From positions 1-64,000 of the forward strand of contig NZ_JAKSYH010000114.1 of NCBI RefSeq assembly GCF_022829295.1: a stretch of DNA of 64,000 nucleotides, written 5' to 3'. The notes below the pieces were generated by a model. That model saw only the letters and a program-made list of their open reading frames with translations, had not been told where the DNA came from and made no database searches. The DNA is from Methylobacterium sp. J-088 (GTDB taxonomy: Bacteria; Pseudomonadota; Alphaproteobacteria; Rhizobiales; Beijerinckiaceae). Below are positions 1-7,749 of the stretch, piece after piece (within the stretch, counting starts at the first letter, position 1; the number at the start of each line of letters is the position of its first letter). A program made the translations under genes and the position numbers.

Positions 1-1
1 T

Positions 2-127
2 GGGCGGCGCGGGAAATCCTGGTTCCGCACCGGCCTCGATGCCCTACGCGGCGATCTCCTCAATGCCCCTCAAAGCGCAGCGACCCTCTGGGCCAATCGA
101 TGCCCAAAACGCCTCCCAGCCTTGTGA
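2..127 (+). CDS. possible 3' end of an unidentified gene
   Basis: One forward frame is open from the left edge for 41 codons and ends in TGA at 125-127. The predicted tail (beginning GRRGKSWFRTGLDALR) has an aromatic and basic character that loosely recalls transposase C-termini, but I cannot assign a family. An open frame this short is weak evidence in GC-rich DNA. The remaining bases up to 304 show only a small hairpin near 180-199 (AGCCAA / TTGGCT). Confidence 0.2.
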   Translation, partial: GRRGKSWFRTGLDALRGDLLNAPQSAATLWANRCPKRLPAL

Positions 128-304
128 GTCGTGTACCGTGCCTCAGGCGGTTCGCGTTGGTGGCCGCCGTGTGGCGACAAGCCAAAAAACGGTTGGCTCA
201 CTCGGCAAGTTCCACCGACGCCCGTCCACAGATGTGTTGTGTCGCACCGCACTGGCTCCCGAGCCGATCCTGCGCCAGAGTAACCGCTCCACCAGGAGCT
301 GCCG

Positions 305-1423
305 ATGACCGCTCGCCTGTTCGAACCGCTGACGCTCGATGCGCTCACGCTCGAGAACCGCATTCTGATCGCGCCGATGTGCCAGTATTCGGCCCGGGAT
401 GGCGAAGCCACCGACTGGCACATGATGCATCTGGGGCAGCTCGCCATGTCGGGGGCCGGCCTGCTGACCCTGGAGGCCACCGCGGTCTCGCCGGAGGCGC
501 GGATCACCGCCTGGGATCTCGGCCTTTACAGCGACGGTTGCGAGCGCGCGCTCGGGCGCGTGCTCGATGCGATCCGCGAATATGCGCCGATCCCGGTCTG
601 CATCCAGATCGCCCATGCGGGCCGGAAGGCGTCGAGCGCGGCCCCCTGGAACGGCGGCCAGCAGATCCCGCCGGAACAGGCCTATGGCTGGCGCACCGAG
701 GCGCCCTCGGCGGTGGCGCACGGGGAGGGCGAGGTGCCGCCCCATGCCCTGGACGCCACCGACATGAAGCGGGTCCGCGACCAGTTCGTGGCCACCGCCA
801 AGCGCGCCGTACGGCTGGGCATCGAGGCCGTGGAGTTGCACGGCGCCCACGGCTACCTGCTGCACCAGTTCCTGTCGCCGATCGCCAACAAGCGCACCGA
901 CCAGTACGGCGGCAGCCTGGAAAACCGGATGCGCTTCCCGCTGGAGATCTACGACGCGGTGCGCGACGTCGTCCCCGCGGGGAGCCCTGTCTGGCTGCGC
1001 GTCTCGGCCACCGACTGGGTCGAGGATGGCTGGGACATCGACGAGACCGTGGAGCTGGCCAAGGCCCTTAAGCGTGCGGGCTCACCGGCGCTCCACGTCT
1101 CCACGGGGGGCGTCTCGCCCAAACAGGCGATCAAGCTCGGGCCGGGCTATCAGGTGCCCTATGCCGAGCGGATCAAGGCCGAGACCGGGCTGACCACCAT
1201 CGCGGTCGGGCTGATCACCGAAGCCCAACAGGCCGAGACGATCGTGCAGGAGGGACGGGCGGACGCGATCTCGCTCGCCCGGGCGATGCTCTACGATCCG
1301 CGCTGGCCCTGGCACGCGGCGGCCGAGCTGGGCGCCCGGGTTCGGGCCCCCAAGCAGTACTGGCGCTCGCAGCCGCGGGAATACAAGGATCTGTTCACGG
1401 ACACGGCGTTCGGCCAGCGGTGA
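305..1423 (+). CDS. NADH:flavin oxidoreductase, old yellow enzyme family (YqjM/XenA-like)
   Basis: A 372-residue FMN TIM-barrel ene-reductase that would use NAD(P)H to reduce activated C=C bonds of unsaturated carbonyl compounds in the cytoplasm. The sequence shows the YqjM-type active site: IAPMCQYSA places Cys26 and Tyr28 at the redox-tuning and substrate positions, HGAHGYLLHQFLSP carries the substrate-binding histidines, and NKRTDQYGGSLENR is the family signature. The C-terminal AVGLITEAQQAE and SLARAMLYDPRWPWHAA form the phosphate-binding end of the barrel. An AGGAG ribosome site lies 6 bases before the ATG. It appears to be a single-gene unit. The physiological substrate cannot be told from sequence; xenobiotic or quinone detoxification is usual for the family. 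Confidence 0.93.
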   Translation: MTARLFEPLTLDALTLENRILIAPMCQYSARDGEATDWHMMHLGQLAMSGAGLLTLEATAVSPEARITAWDLGLYSDGCERALGRVLDAIREYAPIPVCIQIAHAGRKASSAAPWNGGQQIPPEQAYGWRTEAPSAVAHGEGEVPPHALDATDMKRVRDQFVATAKRAVRLGIEAVELHGAHGYLLHQFLSPIANKRTDQYGGSLENRMRFPLEIYDAVRDVVPAGSPVWLRVSATDWVEDGWDIDETVELAKALKRAGSPALHVSTGGVSPKQAIKLGPGYQVPYAERIKAETGLTTIAVGLITEAQQAETIVQEGRADAISLARAMLYDPRWPWHAAAELGARVRAPKQYWRSQPREYKDLFTDTAFGQR

Positions 1424-1788
1424 CGCGACGCCCGCGTGGTGAGTCGACGCGCGGGTCTCGCCGGATCGGCTCACCGTCCGGCGAGCGCATCCACAGTGAA
1501 ACCCAGTGCGCTCGACCCTACGCGGGGGCTATGTCGACCCGGGACAGACGCGCTGACGATCGTCATTACCTCCGGACAGCGATCCGACGAGACGACGGCA
1601 CCCCGTATGGGCGGCGACCCGTCCCGGGAATCCACGTATCAGGAGTTGCATCAGTAAAGTAGCATACATCTTTATGTATTTTTGATCGACGGAAGCTTTG
1701 TCACCGATTTTTGATGCCGCGGATTGAGCAGATTATTATGCATTCTGGCTGAGTGTCGAAGAAAGAGGGCCGAAACGAAAGACACGCC
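1424..1788. other. intergenic region with an AT-rich hairpin
   Basis: No convincing gene. The last 130 bases are markedly AT-richer than the surroundings and should hold the promoter of the chemoreceptor that follows. A perfect hairpin ATACAT-cttt-ATGTAT at 1664-1679 runs into five T residues, which could be a weak terminator for upstream transcription or a regulator-binding palindrome. Confidence 0.4.
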
Positions 1789-3267
1789 ATGATCGGACTG
1801 CGCGACCAAACGGCGCATGCAACCCTGGATGCGATCGGACTGTCGCAAGCGATCATAGAGTTTCGGCCAGACGGAACGATCCTCACCGCAAACCGCAATT
1901 TCCTGTCCGCAGTGAGCTACACGCTGGCGGAAATCCAAGGTCAAAATCACAGCCTGTTCGTGGAACCGGCTCACCGAGACAGCACAGTATACCGCGCCTT
2001 CTGGGATGCCCTGCGATGCGGGACTTATCGCGCCGCCGAATTCAAGCGCATTGCCAAAGGCGGCCGGGAGATCTGGATCCAGGCGAGCTACAACCCCGTT
2101 CGAAACCGGTCTGGGCGCGTGTCGAAGATCGTCAAGATCGCAACCGACATCACCACGCAAAAGGCCCACAGCCTCGACCTGGACGGACAGATCTCGGCCC
2201 TGCACCGCTCGCAGGCGGTGATCTCGTTCACGCCGGAGGGCACCATCCTCGATGCCAACCCCAATTTCCTCGCGGCGATGGGTTATTCGTTCGATGAGGT
2301 GAAGGGGCGCCACCACAGCCTGTTCGTGGACGCGGCGGAACGGTCGAGCGAAGGCTACCAGCGTTTCTGGGCGTCCCTGGCACAGGGGAAATTCAAGTCG
2401 GCAGAGTTCCAGCGGCTCGCCAAGGGCGGACGCACGGTGTTCATCCAGGCGACCTACAACCCGATCACGGACGCGGGCGGGCGAGTCGTCAAGGTCGTGA
2501 AGTTCGCGACCGATATCACCGCGCAGGTGCGCGAGCGCCAGCGCCGCGTCGCGGTCCAGCAGACGATCAGCACCGATCTGGATGCGATCGGCACGGCGGT
2601 CGAGCGTGTGACGCGGCAGACGGCCGAGGCGGTCGGCACGGTCGGGCAGGTCTCCAACGATATCCAGAGCGTCGCCTCAGGCGCGGAGGAGTTGTCGGCC
2701 TCGGTCGGCGAGATCAGTCAGCAGGTCAGCCACGCGGCACGCATGGCCGGCGAGGCGGTCTTGCAGGCGCAGCACACAGGCGGCATCGTCGAGGGCTTGA
2801 GTGGGCAGGCGGCGCAGATCGGCGCGGTCGTGACGATGATCCAGGGGATCGCCTCGCAGACCAACCTCCTGGCCCTCAATGCCACGATCGAGGCCGCCCG
2901 TGCCGGCGCGGCGGGCAAGGGCTTCGCGGTCGTGGCCTCCGAGGTGAAGGCGCTGGCCGAGCAGACCGCGAAGGCCACCGACCAGATCCGGAGCCAGATC
3001 ACGGCCACGCAGGCGGCCACGCGCGAGGCGGTGAGGGCGATTGATACGATCCAGAGCACGATCCGGGCCCTGGATGAGATCTCGGCCGCGATCGCCGCGG
3101 CGGTCGAGGAGCAGTCCGCCGTGACCCGGGAGATGTCGGGCAGCATGCACACGGCGGCGCACGGGGTGGCGACGATCGCGGACGGTATGGAAGCCATCGC
3201 GCGGGCGAGCGAGCAGGTCGATGCCGCGACGCGTCAGGTCCGTGAGGCGGCCCGCGCCGTCGGCTGA
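1789..3267 (+). CDS. methyl-accepting chemotaxis protein, soluble, two PAS domains
   Basis: A chemoreceptor without transmembrane segments or a HAMP domain, so it should sense an intracellular cue such as redox state or a bound cofactor and signal to CheA/CheW. Two tandem PAS-PAC units of about 115 residues (roughly residues 10-120 and 135-245) resemble each other strongly, sharing patterns such as GTIL-AN-NFL and the ending ATDIT, which suggests internal duplication. The C-terminal half is an MCP signalling hairpin with the conserved tip [17 protein letters not shown]. The ATG at 1789 is preferred. A GTG at 1753 would add 12 residues and neither start has a strong ribosome site. No chemotaxis genes are adjacent. 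Confidence 0.9.
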   Translation: MIGLRDQTAHATLDAIGLSQAIIEFRPDGTILTANRNFLSAVSYTLAEIQGQNHSLFVEPAHRDSTVYRAFWDALRCGTYRAAEFKRIAKGGREIWIQASYNPVRNRSGRVSKIVKIATDITTQKAHSLDLDGQISALHRSQAVISFTPEGTILDANPNFLAAMGYSFDEVKGRHHSLFVDAAERSSEGYQRFWASLAQGKFKSAEFQRLAKGGRTVFIQATYNPITDAGGRVVKVVKFATDITAQVRERQRRVAVQQTISTDLDAIGTAVERVTRQTAEAVGTVGQVSNDIQSVASGAEELSASVGEISQQVSHAARMAGEAVLQAQHTGGIVEGLSGQAAQIGAVVTMIQGIASQTNLLALNATIEAARAGAAGKGFAVVASEVKALAEQTAKATDQIRSQITATQAATREAVRAIDTIQSTIRALDEISAAIAAAVEEQSAVTREMSGSMHTAAHGVATIADGMEAIARASEQVDAATRQVREAARAVG

Positions 3268-3397
3268 ACACGCGCCGAGACGATCGGATCAGGTCCTCGA
3301 GCGCCCTCCGCCGACCTGGACATCGGTTCGGCGCAGGAGCGCGCGCCGAAACGAAGGCTCCGAGCCGCGTTCGATTGCAATGCGATCGGGCACGGCT

Positions 3398-4150
3398 CTA
3401 CCGCGGCGCCGCCCCGATCAGCGGCCCGAGCGGCCGGCTGATGTCGGTGCGGCCGAGATTGGGCGCGTGGAGGCTCGACACCGAGCCGTCGAGGAACAGG
3501 GCGTTGCGGCAGCCGAGGTCGTCCTTGAACAGCCGCGCGAAGGCTCCGAAGGTCACCGGGCGCTCGGAGATCGCGAAGATCGCCACGTGCCCGTCCTCGG
3601 CCACGCCGACGCCGTTGCGGATCTTCTGGCTCGGCCCGTCGGCGGAGATTTTTGGGTGGATCTGGCCGTCGATCACCAGCATGGGCCCGGATTGCGTCGC
3701 ATAGTCCGGGCGGATCTTCGCCCGGAGGTAATGGGGCGTATCGAGCACCCCCGCCCGCTCGCCCTTCACCCAGAACACGCCGTTCGGCTTGAGGTGGAAG
3801 TTGCCGGGCCCGTCCGCGGTGGAGACGTGCTTCATCTCGCGCCCGCCCTCGACGTAGAGGCCCACCGGCGCCTGATCCTTGTCGTACATGCCGGCATTCA
3901 TCGCGAAGTCGAGGTGCCGCCCCTGCGCCTCGGCGAGGGTGCCGAGCGATCCGTAGGGCCGCCCGTCCGCCTGCATCCAGAACAGCCTCAGCCGCTGCCG
4001 CCGCAGGTCGATCGTGCAGACCGTGAAGGTCTCGCCCTGGGTCTCCACCGCCCGGCAGGGCTCGGAGGCCGCGGGCGCGGCCAGGGCGCGCGGCGGCAGG
4101 GTCAGCGCGACGAGCGCGATCAACAGGGCGTGAGCCGGGCGTAGCGTCAT
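3398..4150 (-). CDS. secreted phosphodiester glycosidase-like protein (DUF2233, YigE/NagPA-type)
   Basis: A 250-residue protein with an N-terminal signal peptide (MTLRPAHALLIALVALTLPP...ALA). The body carries the DUF2233/NAGPA motifs: FAMNAGMYD, PNGVFW, ATQSGPMLVIDG, RNGVGV and the terminal CRNALFLDGSVSSL. This fold occurs in phosphodiester glycosidases, so a role in periplasmic sugar-phosphate or envelope glycan hydrolysis is plausible but not proven. The start was placed at 4150 because GGAA lies 8 bases upstream. An in-frame ATG at 4162 adds four residues. A very long open frame extends upstream of this start, but it is antisense to the MFS carrier and does not look like protein. Confidence 0.82.
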   Translation of the reverse strand: MTLRPAHALLIALVALTLPPRALAAPAASEPCRAVETQGETFTVCTIDLRRQRLRLFWMQADGRPYGSLGTLAEAQGRHLDFAMNAGMYDKDQAPVGLYVEGGREMKHVSTADGPGNFHLKPNGVFWVKGERAGVLDTPHYLRAKIRPDYATQSGPMLVIDGQIHPKISADGPSQKIRNGVGVAEDGHVAIFAISERPVTFGAFARLFKDDLGCRNALFLDGSVSSLHAPNLGRTDISRPLGPLIGAAPR

Positions 4151-4356
4151 GACGCGTTCCATGCTGCTCGGAGAAGCGATGGCGGCGGCTGTCGCCCCTG
4201 AAAGCGGCGATTTTCGAGTCCGAAGCCGTCCCGGGGCTTGCCGACCCGGCGGCGCCGTGCCGACCGAACAGCGGCGGCACGTCGCGGTCCTCACCTGAAC
4301 CGTTTCGTACAGTCCGACGTTTCTACGGCTAGAGGGCGGTTTTCGACGGAGATGAC

Positions 4357-4875
4357 ATGATGAAGGGTGCAGTGCTCTGCTCAACCCTGCTGGCGGCGGG
4401 CGCTCTGGCGTTCGCACCTGCCAGCGCAGATGCGCGCGGCTTCGGCGGCGGCGGGTTCCATGGCGGCGGGTTCGGCGGCGGCTTCCACGGGGGTGGCTTC
4501 GGCGGCTTCCGCGGCGGTGGGTTCGGCGGCGGCTTCCGGGGCGCCGGATTCCGTGGCGGCGGGTTCGGCTATCGCGGCGGCTACGGCGGCGGCTACGGCC
4601 GTGGCTTCTATGGTCGTGGCTATGGCTATCGCGGCGGCTACGGCTACGGCCTTGGCGGCCTGGGTCTCGGCGTCGGCCTCGGCCTGGCGGCCGGCGGCCT
4701 CTACGGCGGTTACGGTGGCTACGGCTACCCGGGTTACGGCTACGGCGGCGGCTACGCCCCGGTCGGCTACGGCTATGGCGGCGACTACGGCTACGGCGGC
4801 GGCTGCTACACGGTCCCGCGGGTGCGCTGGACCCCCTACGGCTACCGCCGGGTGCTGGTCGAGCGCTGCTACTGA
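4357..4875 (+). CDS. glycine-rich secreted protein
   Basis: A 172-residue protein with a signal peptide (MMKGAVLCSTLLAAGALAFAPASADA) followed by about 60 residues of GGGF, GGGFHGG and GGFRGG repeats, then Gly-Tyr-rich repeats (GYGGGY, YRGGYGYG). The last 30 residues are different: two cysteines and a basic, aromatic sequence (CYTVPRVRWTPYGYRRVLVERCY) that probably folds as a small disulfide-linked cap. Similar proteins are common in Methylobacterium and rhizobia, and their role is unknown; surface, matrix or stress functions have been proposed for glycine-rich proteins in general. A strong terminator follows. Monocistronic. Confidence 0.85.
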   Translation: MMKGAVLCSTLLAAGALAFAPASADARGFGGGGFHGGGFGGGFHGGGFGGFRGGGFGGGFRGAGFRGGGFGYRGGYGGGYGRGFYGRGYGYRGGYGYGLGGLGLGVGLGLAAGGLYGGYGGYGYPGYGYGGGYAPVGYGYGGDYGYGGGCYTVPRVRWTPYGYRRVLVERCY

Positions 4876-4906
4876 GCCGCATGGCGACAGTGCGAATGTC
4901 AGGAGA

Positions 4907-4928
4907 GGCCGCCTTCGGGCGGCCTTTT
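4907..4928 (+). terminator. Rho-independent terminator of the glycine-rich gene
   Basis: A perfect 7-bp stem GGCCGCC / GGCGGCC with a TTCG tetraloop is followed by TTTT. It lies 31 bases after the stop codon at 4875. Confidence 0.85.
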
Positions 4929-5005
4929 CCTTGCCTGCCCCTCCGCGGCGTTGGACAGCGCCGCCTGGCACGCCGATACTGGTATCGGACGGCAGGGGAG
5001 GGTGC

Positions 5006-6310
5006 ATGAGTACGGCCACCGGGCAGGGCGATGGACGCGTCGAGGCGGTCGAGATCCGCGACGCCAGCCTCACCGCTTTTTACCGCTCGATGACGCCGCC
5101 GGAGCGGCACACCTTCTGGGCGTGCGCCGCCGGCTGGTGTCTCGACGGCATGGATTTCATGATCTACCCGCTGGTGATCGGGACGATCATGAGCCTGTGG
5201 CACGTGGATTCCGGCACGGCCGGGCTGGCCGCCACGGTGACGCTGCTGGCTTCGGCGCTCGGCGGCTGGCTCGCGGGATTCGTCGCCGACCGGATCGGCC
5301 GGGTGCTCACCCTCCAGATCACGATCCTGTGGTTCTCGGTCTTCTCGCTGCTCTGCGCCTTCGTGCAGAGTTTCGAGCAGTTGCTCGTCGCCCGGGCGAT
5401 CCTCGGCCTCGGCTTCGGCGGCGAGTGGGCGGCCGGCGCCGTGCTGATCGGCGAGACGATCCGGGCCGAGTATCGCGGCCGGGCGGTGGGCTCGGTGCAG
5501 TCGGGCTGGGCGATCGGCTGGGGGCTCGCGGTGCTGTCGCAGGCGGTGCTGTTCTCGCTCTTGCCGCCCGAGACCGCGTGGCGCTGGATGTTCGCGGTCG
5601 GCGCCCTGCCGGCTCTGCTGATCTTCTACCTGCGCCGCTATGTCGAGGAGCCGAAGGTCGCCGCCGAGACCCGGGCCAGGGCCGCAGCGGCCGGCGACCG
5701 GCCGCAGATCTGGGAGATCTTTTCCGGCCCGATCCTGAAGACGACGCTGCTTGCCTCGATGGCGGCGGCGGGCTGTCAGGGCGGCTATTACGCGATCACC
5801 ACCTGGGTGCCGCGCTTCCTCACCACCGAGCGCCACCTGTCGATCGTCTCCTCCACCGGCTACCTCTCGGCGCTGATCATCGGCTCGTTCGCCGGCTATC
5901 TCGTCGGCGCGTGGCTCGCCGACCGCCTGGGCCGGCGGCCGCTGTTCCTGATCTTCTCGCTCGGCGCCATCGCGGTGGTGGTGGCCTACACACAGATCCC
6001 GCTCTCGAACGGCGTGCTCTGGGTGCTGGGCTTCCCGCTCGGCTTCTTCGCCTCGGGCTATTTCTCCGGCATGGGCGCCTTCCTGACGGAACTGTACCCA
6101 ACCCGCCTGCGCGGCTCGGGGCAGGGGTTCTGCTACAATTTCGGCCGGGGCATCGGCGCCCTGTTCCCGGCGCTCGTGGGTTACATCTCCGAGCGCGTCG
6201 GCCTCGCCTCGGCGATCGCGATCTTCGCGGCGGTCGCCTACGGGGTGTTCTTCGTGGCGGCCTTCGCGCTGCCCGAGACGCGCGGCAAGGTCCTGCACGC
6301 GGATATCTGA
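5006..6310 (+). CDS. MFS transporter, aromatic acid:H+ symporter-like
   Basis: A 434-residue, 12-helix major facilitator of the AAHS/sialate-type branch. The N-terminal DGMDFMIYPLVIG is the characteristic acidic first-helix motif, LAGFVADRIGR is loop motif A, and RAILGLGFGGEWAAGAVLIGE is the helix 4-5 motif. The second half repeats the loop signature in LVGAWLADRLGRRP. It should import an organic acid by proton symport across the inner membrane. A GGGGAGGG ribosome site precedes the ATG. The amidohydrolase begins 2 bases after the stop, so the two are an operon, and the carrier probably takes up the substrate of that enzyme or of its pathway. The same bases are open in other frames, but only this one reads as membrane protein. 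Confidence 0.9.
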   Translation: MSTATGQGDGRVEAVEIRDASLTAFYRSMTPPERHTFWACAAGWCLDGMDFMIYPLVIGTIMSLWHVDSGTAGLAATVTLLASALGGWLAGFVADRIGRVLTLQITILWFSVFSLLCAFVQSFEQLLVARAILGLGFGGEWAAGAVLIGETIRAEYRGRAVGSVQSGWAIGWGLAVLSQAVLFSLLPPETAWRWMFAVGALPALLIFYLRRYVEEPKVAAETRARAAAAGDRPQIWEIFSGPILKTTLLASMAAAGCQGGYYAITTWVPRFLTTERHLSIVSSTGYLSALIIGSFAGYLVGAWLADRLGRRPLFLIFSLGAIAVVVAYTQIPLSNGVLWVLGFPLGFFASGYFSGMGAFLTELYPTRLRGSGQGFCYNFGRGIGALFPALVGYISERVGLASAIAIFAAVAYGVFFVAAFALPETRGKVLHADI

Positions 6311-6312
6311 TC

Positions 6313-7182
6313 ATGCCCGAGATCCGAGACTGCCCCGCCCCGGACCCGCATCCGGGCGGACCGACCCGCTACGCCGTGCCGGCGGGCGCGGTCGACACCC
6401 ACGCCCACGTCATCGGCCTGCCACCCGCCTATCCGCTGGTGCCCGACCGCAGCTACACGCCTCCGGCGGCCCCGGCAGAGGCCTATCTCGCGATGCTCGA
6501 TGGGACCGGCATGGCCAACGGCGTGCTGGTTCAGGTCAGCGTCCACGGCACCGACAACCGGCTGATGGTCGAGACGCTGCGCGCCAACCGGCGGCGGCTG
6601 CGCGGCATCGCGGTGATCCCGCTCGGACTGCCCGACGCGGACCTCGCCGCCCTGAAGGAAGCCGGCGTGGTCGGCCTGCGGCTGAACGTGCTGTTCGGCG
6701 GCGGGGTCGGGCTCGACGCGGTCGAGTCCTACGGGGCGCTTGCCCGGGAGATGGGCTGGCATCTCCAGTTCCTGCTCGATGCCCGGGATCTGCCGCCGAT
6801 CGCCGGTCGCCTGTCGCGGCTACCGGTGCCGCTGGTCTTCGACCATATGGGGCACATGCCGACCTCGGCCGGCGTGGATCATCCGGGCTTCCAGGCGCTG
6901 CTTAGCCTCGTCGCCGACGGCAACTGGGTGAAGCTCTCGGGCGCCTTCCGCGATTCCGTCACCGGGCCGCCCTACGCCGACACGATCCCCTTCGCCCGCG
7001 CCCTCAATGAGGCCGCCCCGGAACGCTGCCTCTGGGGCTCGGACTGGCCGCACGTCGCGGCCTGGGATGGGCCGCCGCGGACCACGACGCTCCTCGACCT
7101 GATGGCCGATTGGGTGCCGGACGAGGGCCGGCGCAAACAGGTCTTCGTCGACAATCCGCGCCGGCTCTACGGCTTCGGATAG
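6313..7182 (+). CDS. amidohydrolase family protein (2-pyrone-4,6-dicarboxylate hydrolase-like)
   Basis: A 289-residue TIM-barrel metal-dependent hydrolase of the amidohydrolase-2 group. Visible signatures are VDTHAHVIG near residue 30 (metal ligands), FDHMGHMP around residue 178, KLSGAFR, and CLWGSDWPH with the catalytic aspartate. The order and length match LigI-type lactonases, which open 2-pyrone-4,6-dicarboxylate in protocatechuate and lignin-aromatic breakdown, although related members act on other lactones. It is translationally coupled to the MFS carrier 2 bases upstream, which supports a shared organic-acid catabolic role. No other genes of a protocatechuate pathway are near, so the exact substrate is open. 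Confidence 0.85.
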   Translation: MPEIRDCPAPDPHPGGPTRYAVPAGAVDTHAHVIGLPPAYPLVPDRSYTPPAAPAEAYLAMLDGTGMANGVLVQVSVHGTDNRLMVETLRANRRRLRGIAVIPLGLPDADLAALKEAGVVGLRLNVLFGGGVGLDAVESYGALAREMGWHLQFLLDARDLPPIAGRLSRLPVPLVFDHMGHMPTSAGVDHPGFQALLSLVADGNWVKLSGAFRDSVTGPPYADTIPFARALNEAAPERCLWGSDWPHVAAWDGPPRTTTLLDLMADWVPDEGRRKQVFVDNPRRLYGFG

Positions 7183-7223
7183 GGTCGGGGCCCGCATCCC
7201 GCGCCGGGCTCAAGTCCCGGTTC

Positions 7224-7335
7224 CGAAAGGTCGAGACCTTTCGCGGGTCCAGGGCAGAGCCCTGGTCAAGATCTCAGGGCTCTGCCCCAAGAACCCGCCA
7301 AAGGGCATGCCCTTTGGAAACCCGGGTTCCAGGTC
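7224..7335. repeat. dispersed multi-hairpin repeat, family 1 copy
   Basis: The stretch contains three nested palindromes in a row: GAAAGGTC/GACCTTTC, CCAGGGC/GCCCTGG with its inverted partner CAGGGCTCTGCCC, and AAAGGGC/GCCCTTT. The same arrangement recurs at 9274-9345 (inverted), 27125-27245, 31079-31130 and 39285-39333. It sits downstream of the amidohydrolase gene. Confidence 0.8.
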
Positions 7336-7366
7336 GAACCGGCTCCAAGTCCCGGATTTGCAGCGC

Positions 7367-7543
7367 TCAGCGCCGCCGTGATTCGTCCTGCGGCAGGTGG
7401 CGGCCGTAGACCTCCTGCTTCTCCGCGCGCTCGCGGATCAGGTCGGCATAGGCCTGCCGCATTTCGGGGGAGACGCTGACGCTCTTGCCCTTGGCGGGCT
7501 TGCGCTTGGGCGCCTTCTTGAAGGTGTTGCTCGCATCGGTCAT
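7367..7543 (-). CDS. small basic hypothetical protein
   Basis: A 58-residue protein starting at the ATG at 7541-7543 (MTDASNTFKKAPKRKPAKGK). It has a lysine-rich head and a predicted amphipathic helix (SPEMRQAYADLIRERAEKQEVY). No family was recognised. The coherent charge pattern and compact size favour a real gene, perhaps a nucleic-acid-associated or partner-binding peptide, but nothing in the context points to a function. The same strand is open further upstream without protein-like composition. Confidence 0.55.
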   Translation of the reverse strand: MTDASNTFKKAPKRKPAKGKSVSVSPEMRQAYADLIRERAEKQEVYGRHLPQDESRRR

Positions 7544-7749
7544 GCCGGGCTCCGCGTCGAACCGTGGCGGCATCGCGTGGCCGGAGGGCCGATCGGGCTG
7601 TCCGGATGCCGCCGCGGGCCGGACATCCGCCTGTAGCGCATCCCGGCGGCGGGCGCACCGCGGTCTGGTGCCGTAACCCAAGGATTCGATCTGGTCCGCC
7701 CCGGACGCCTCTGCCAGGATCCGGGTGATTCCGATCGGGGAGGGCGGTC

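Noticed and set aside
3398..6298. A 966-codon open frame on the minus strand
   Set aside because: Only its last 251 codons read as protein (the DUF2233 gene). The rest is Arg/Glu/His-rich shadow sequence antisense to the glycine-rich and MFS genes.
4951..7182. A 743-codon forward frame
   Set aside because: Only the part from 6313 is the amidohydrolase. The earlier part is an out-of-frame reading of the MFS carrier.
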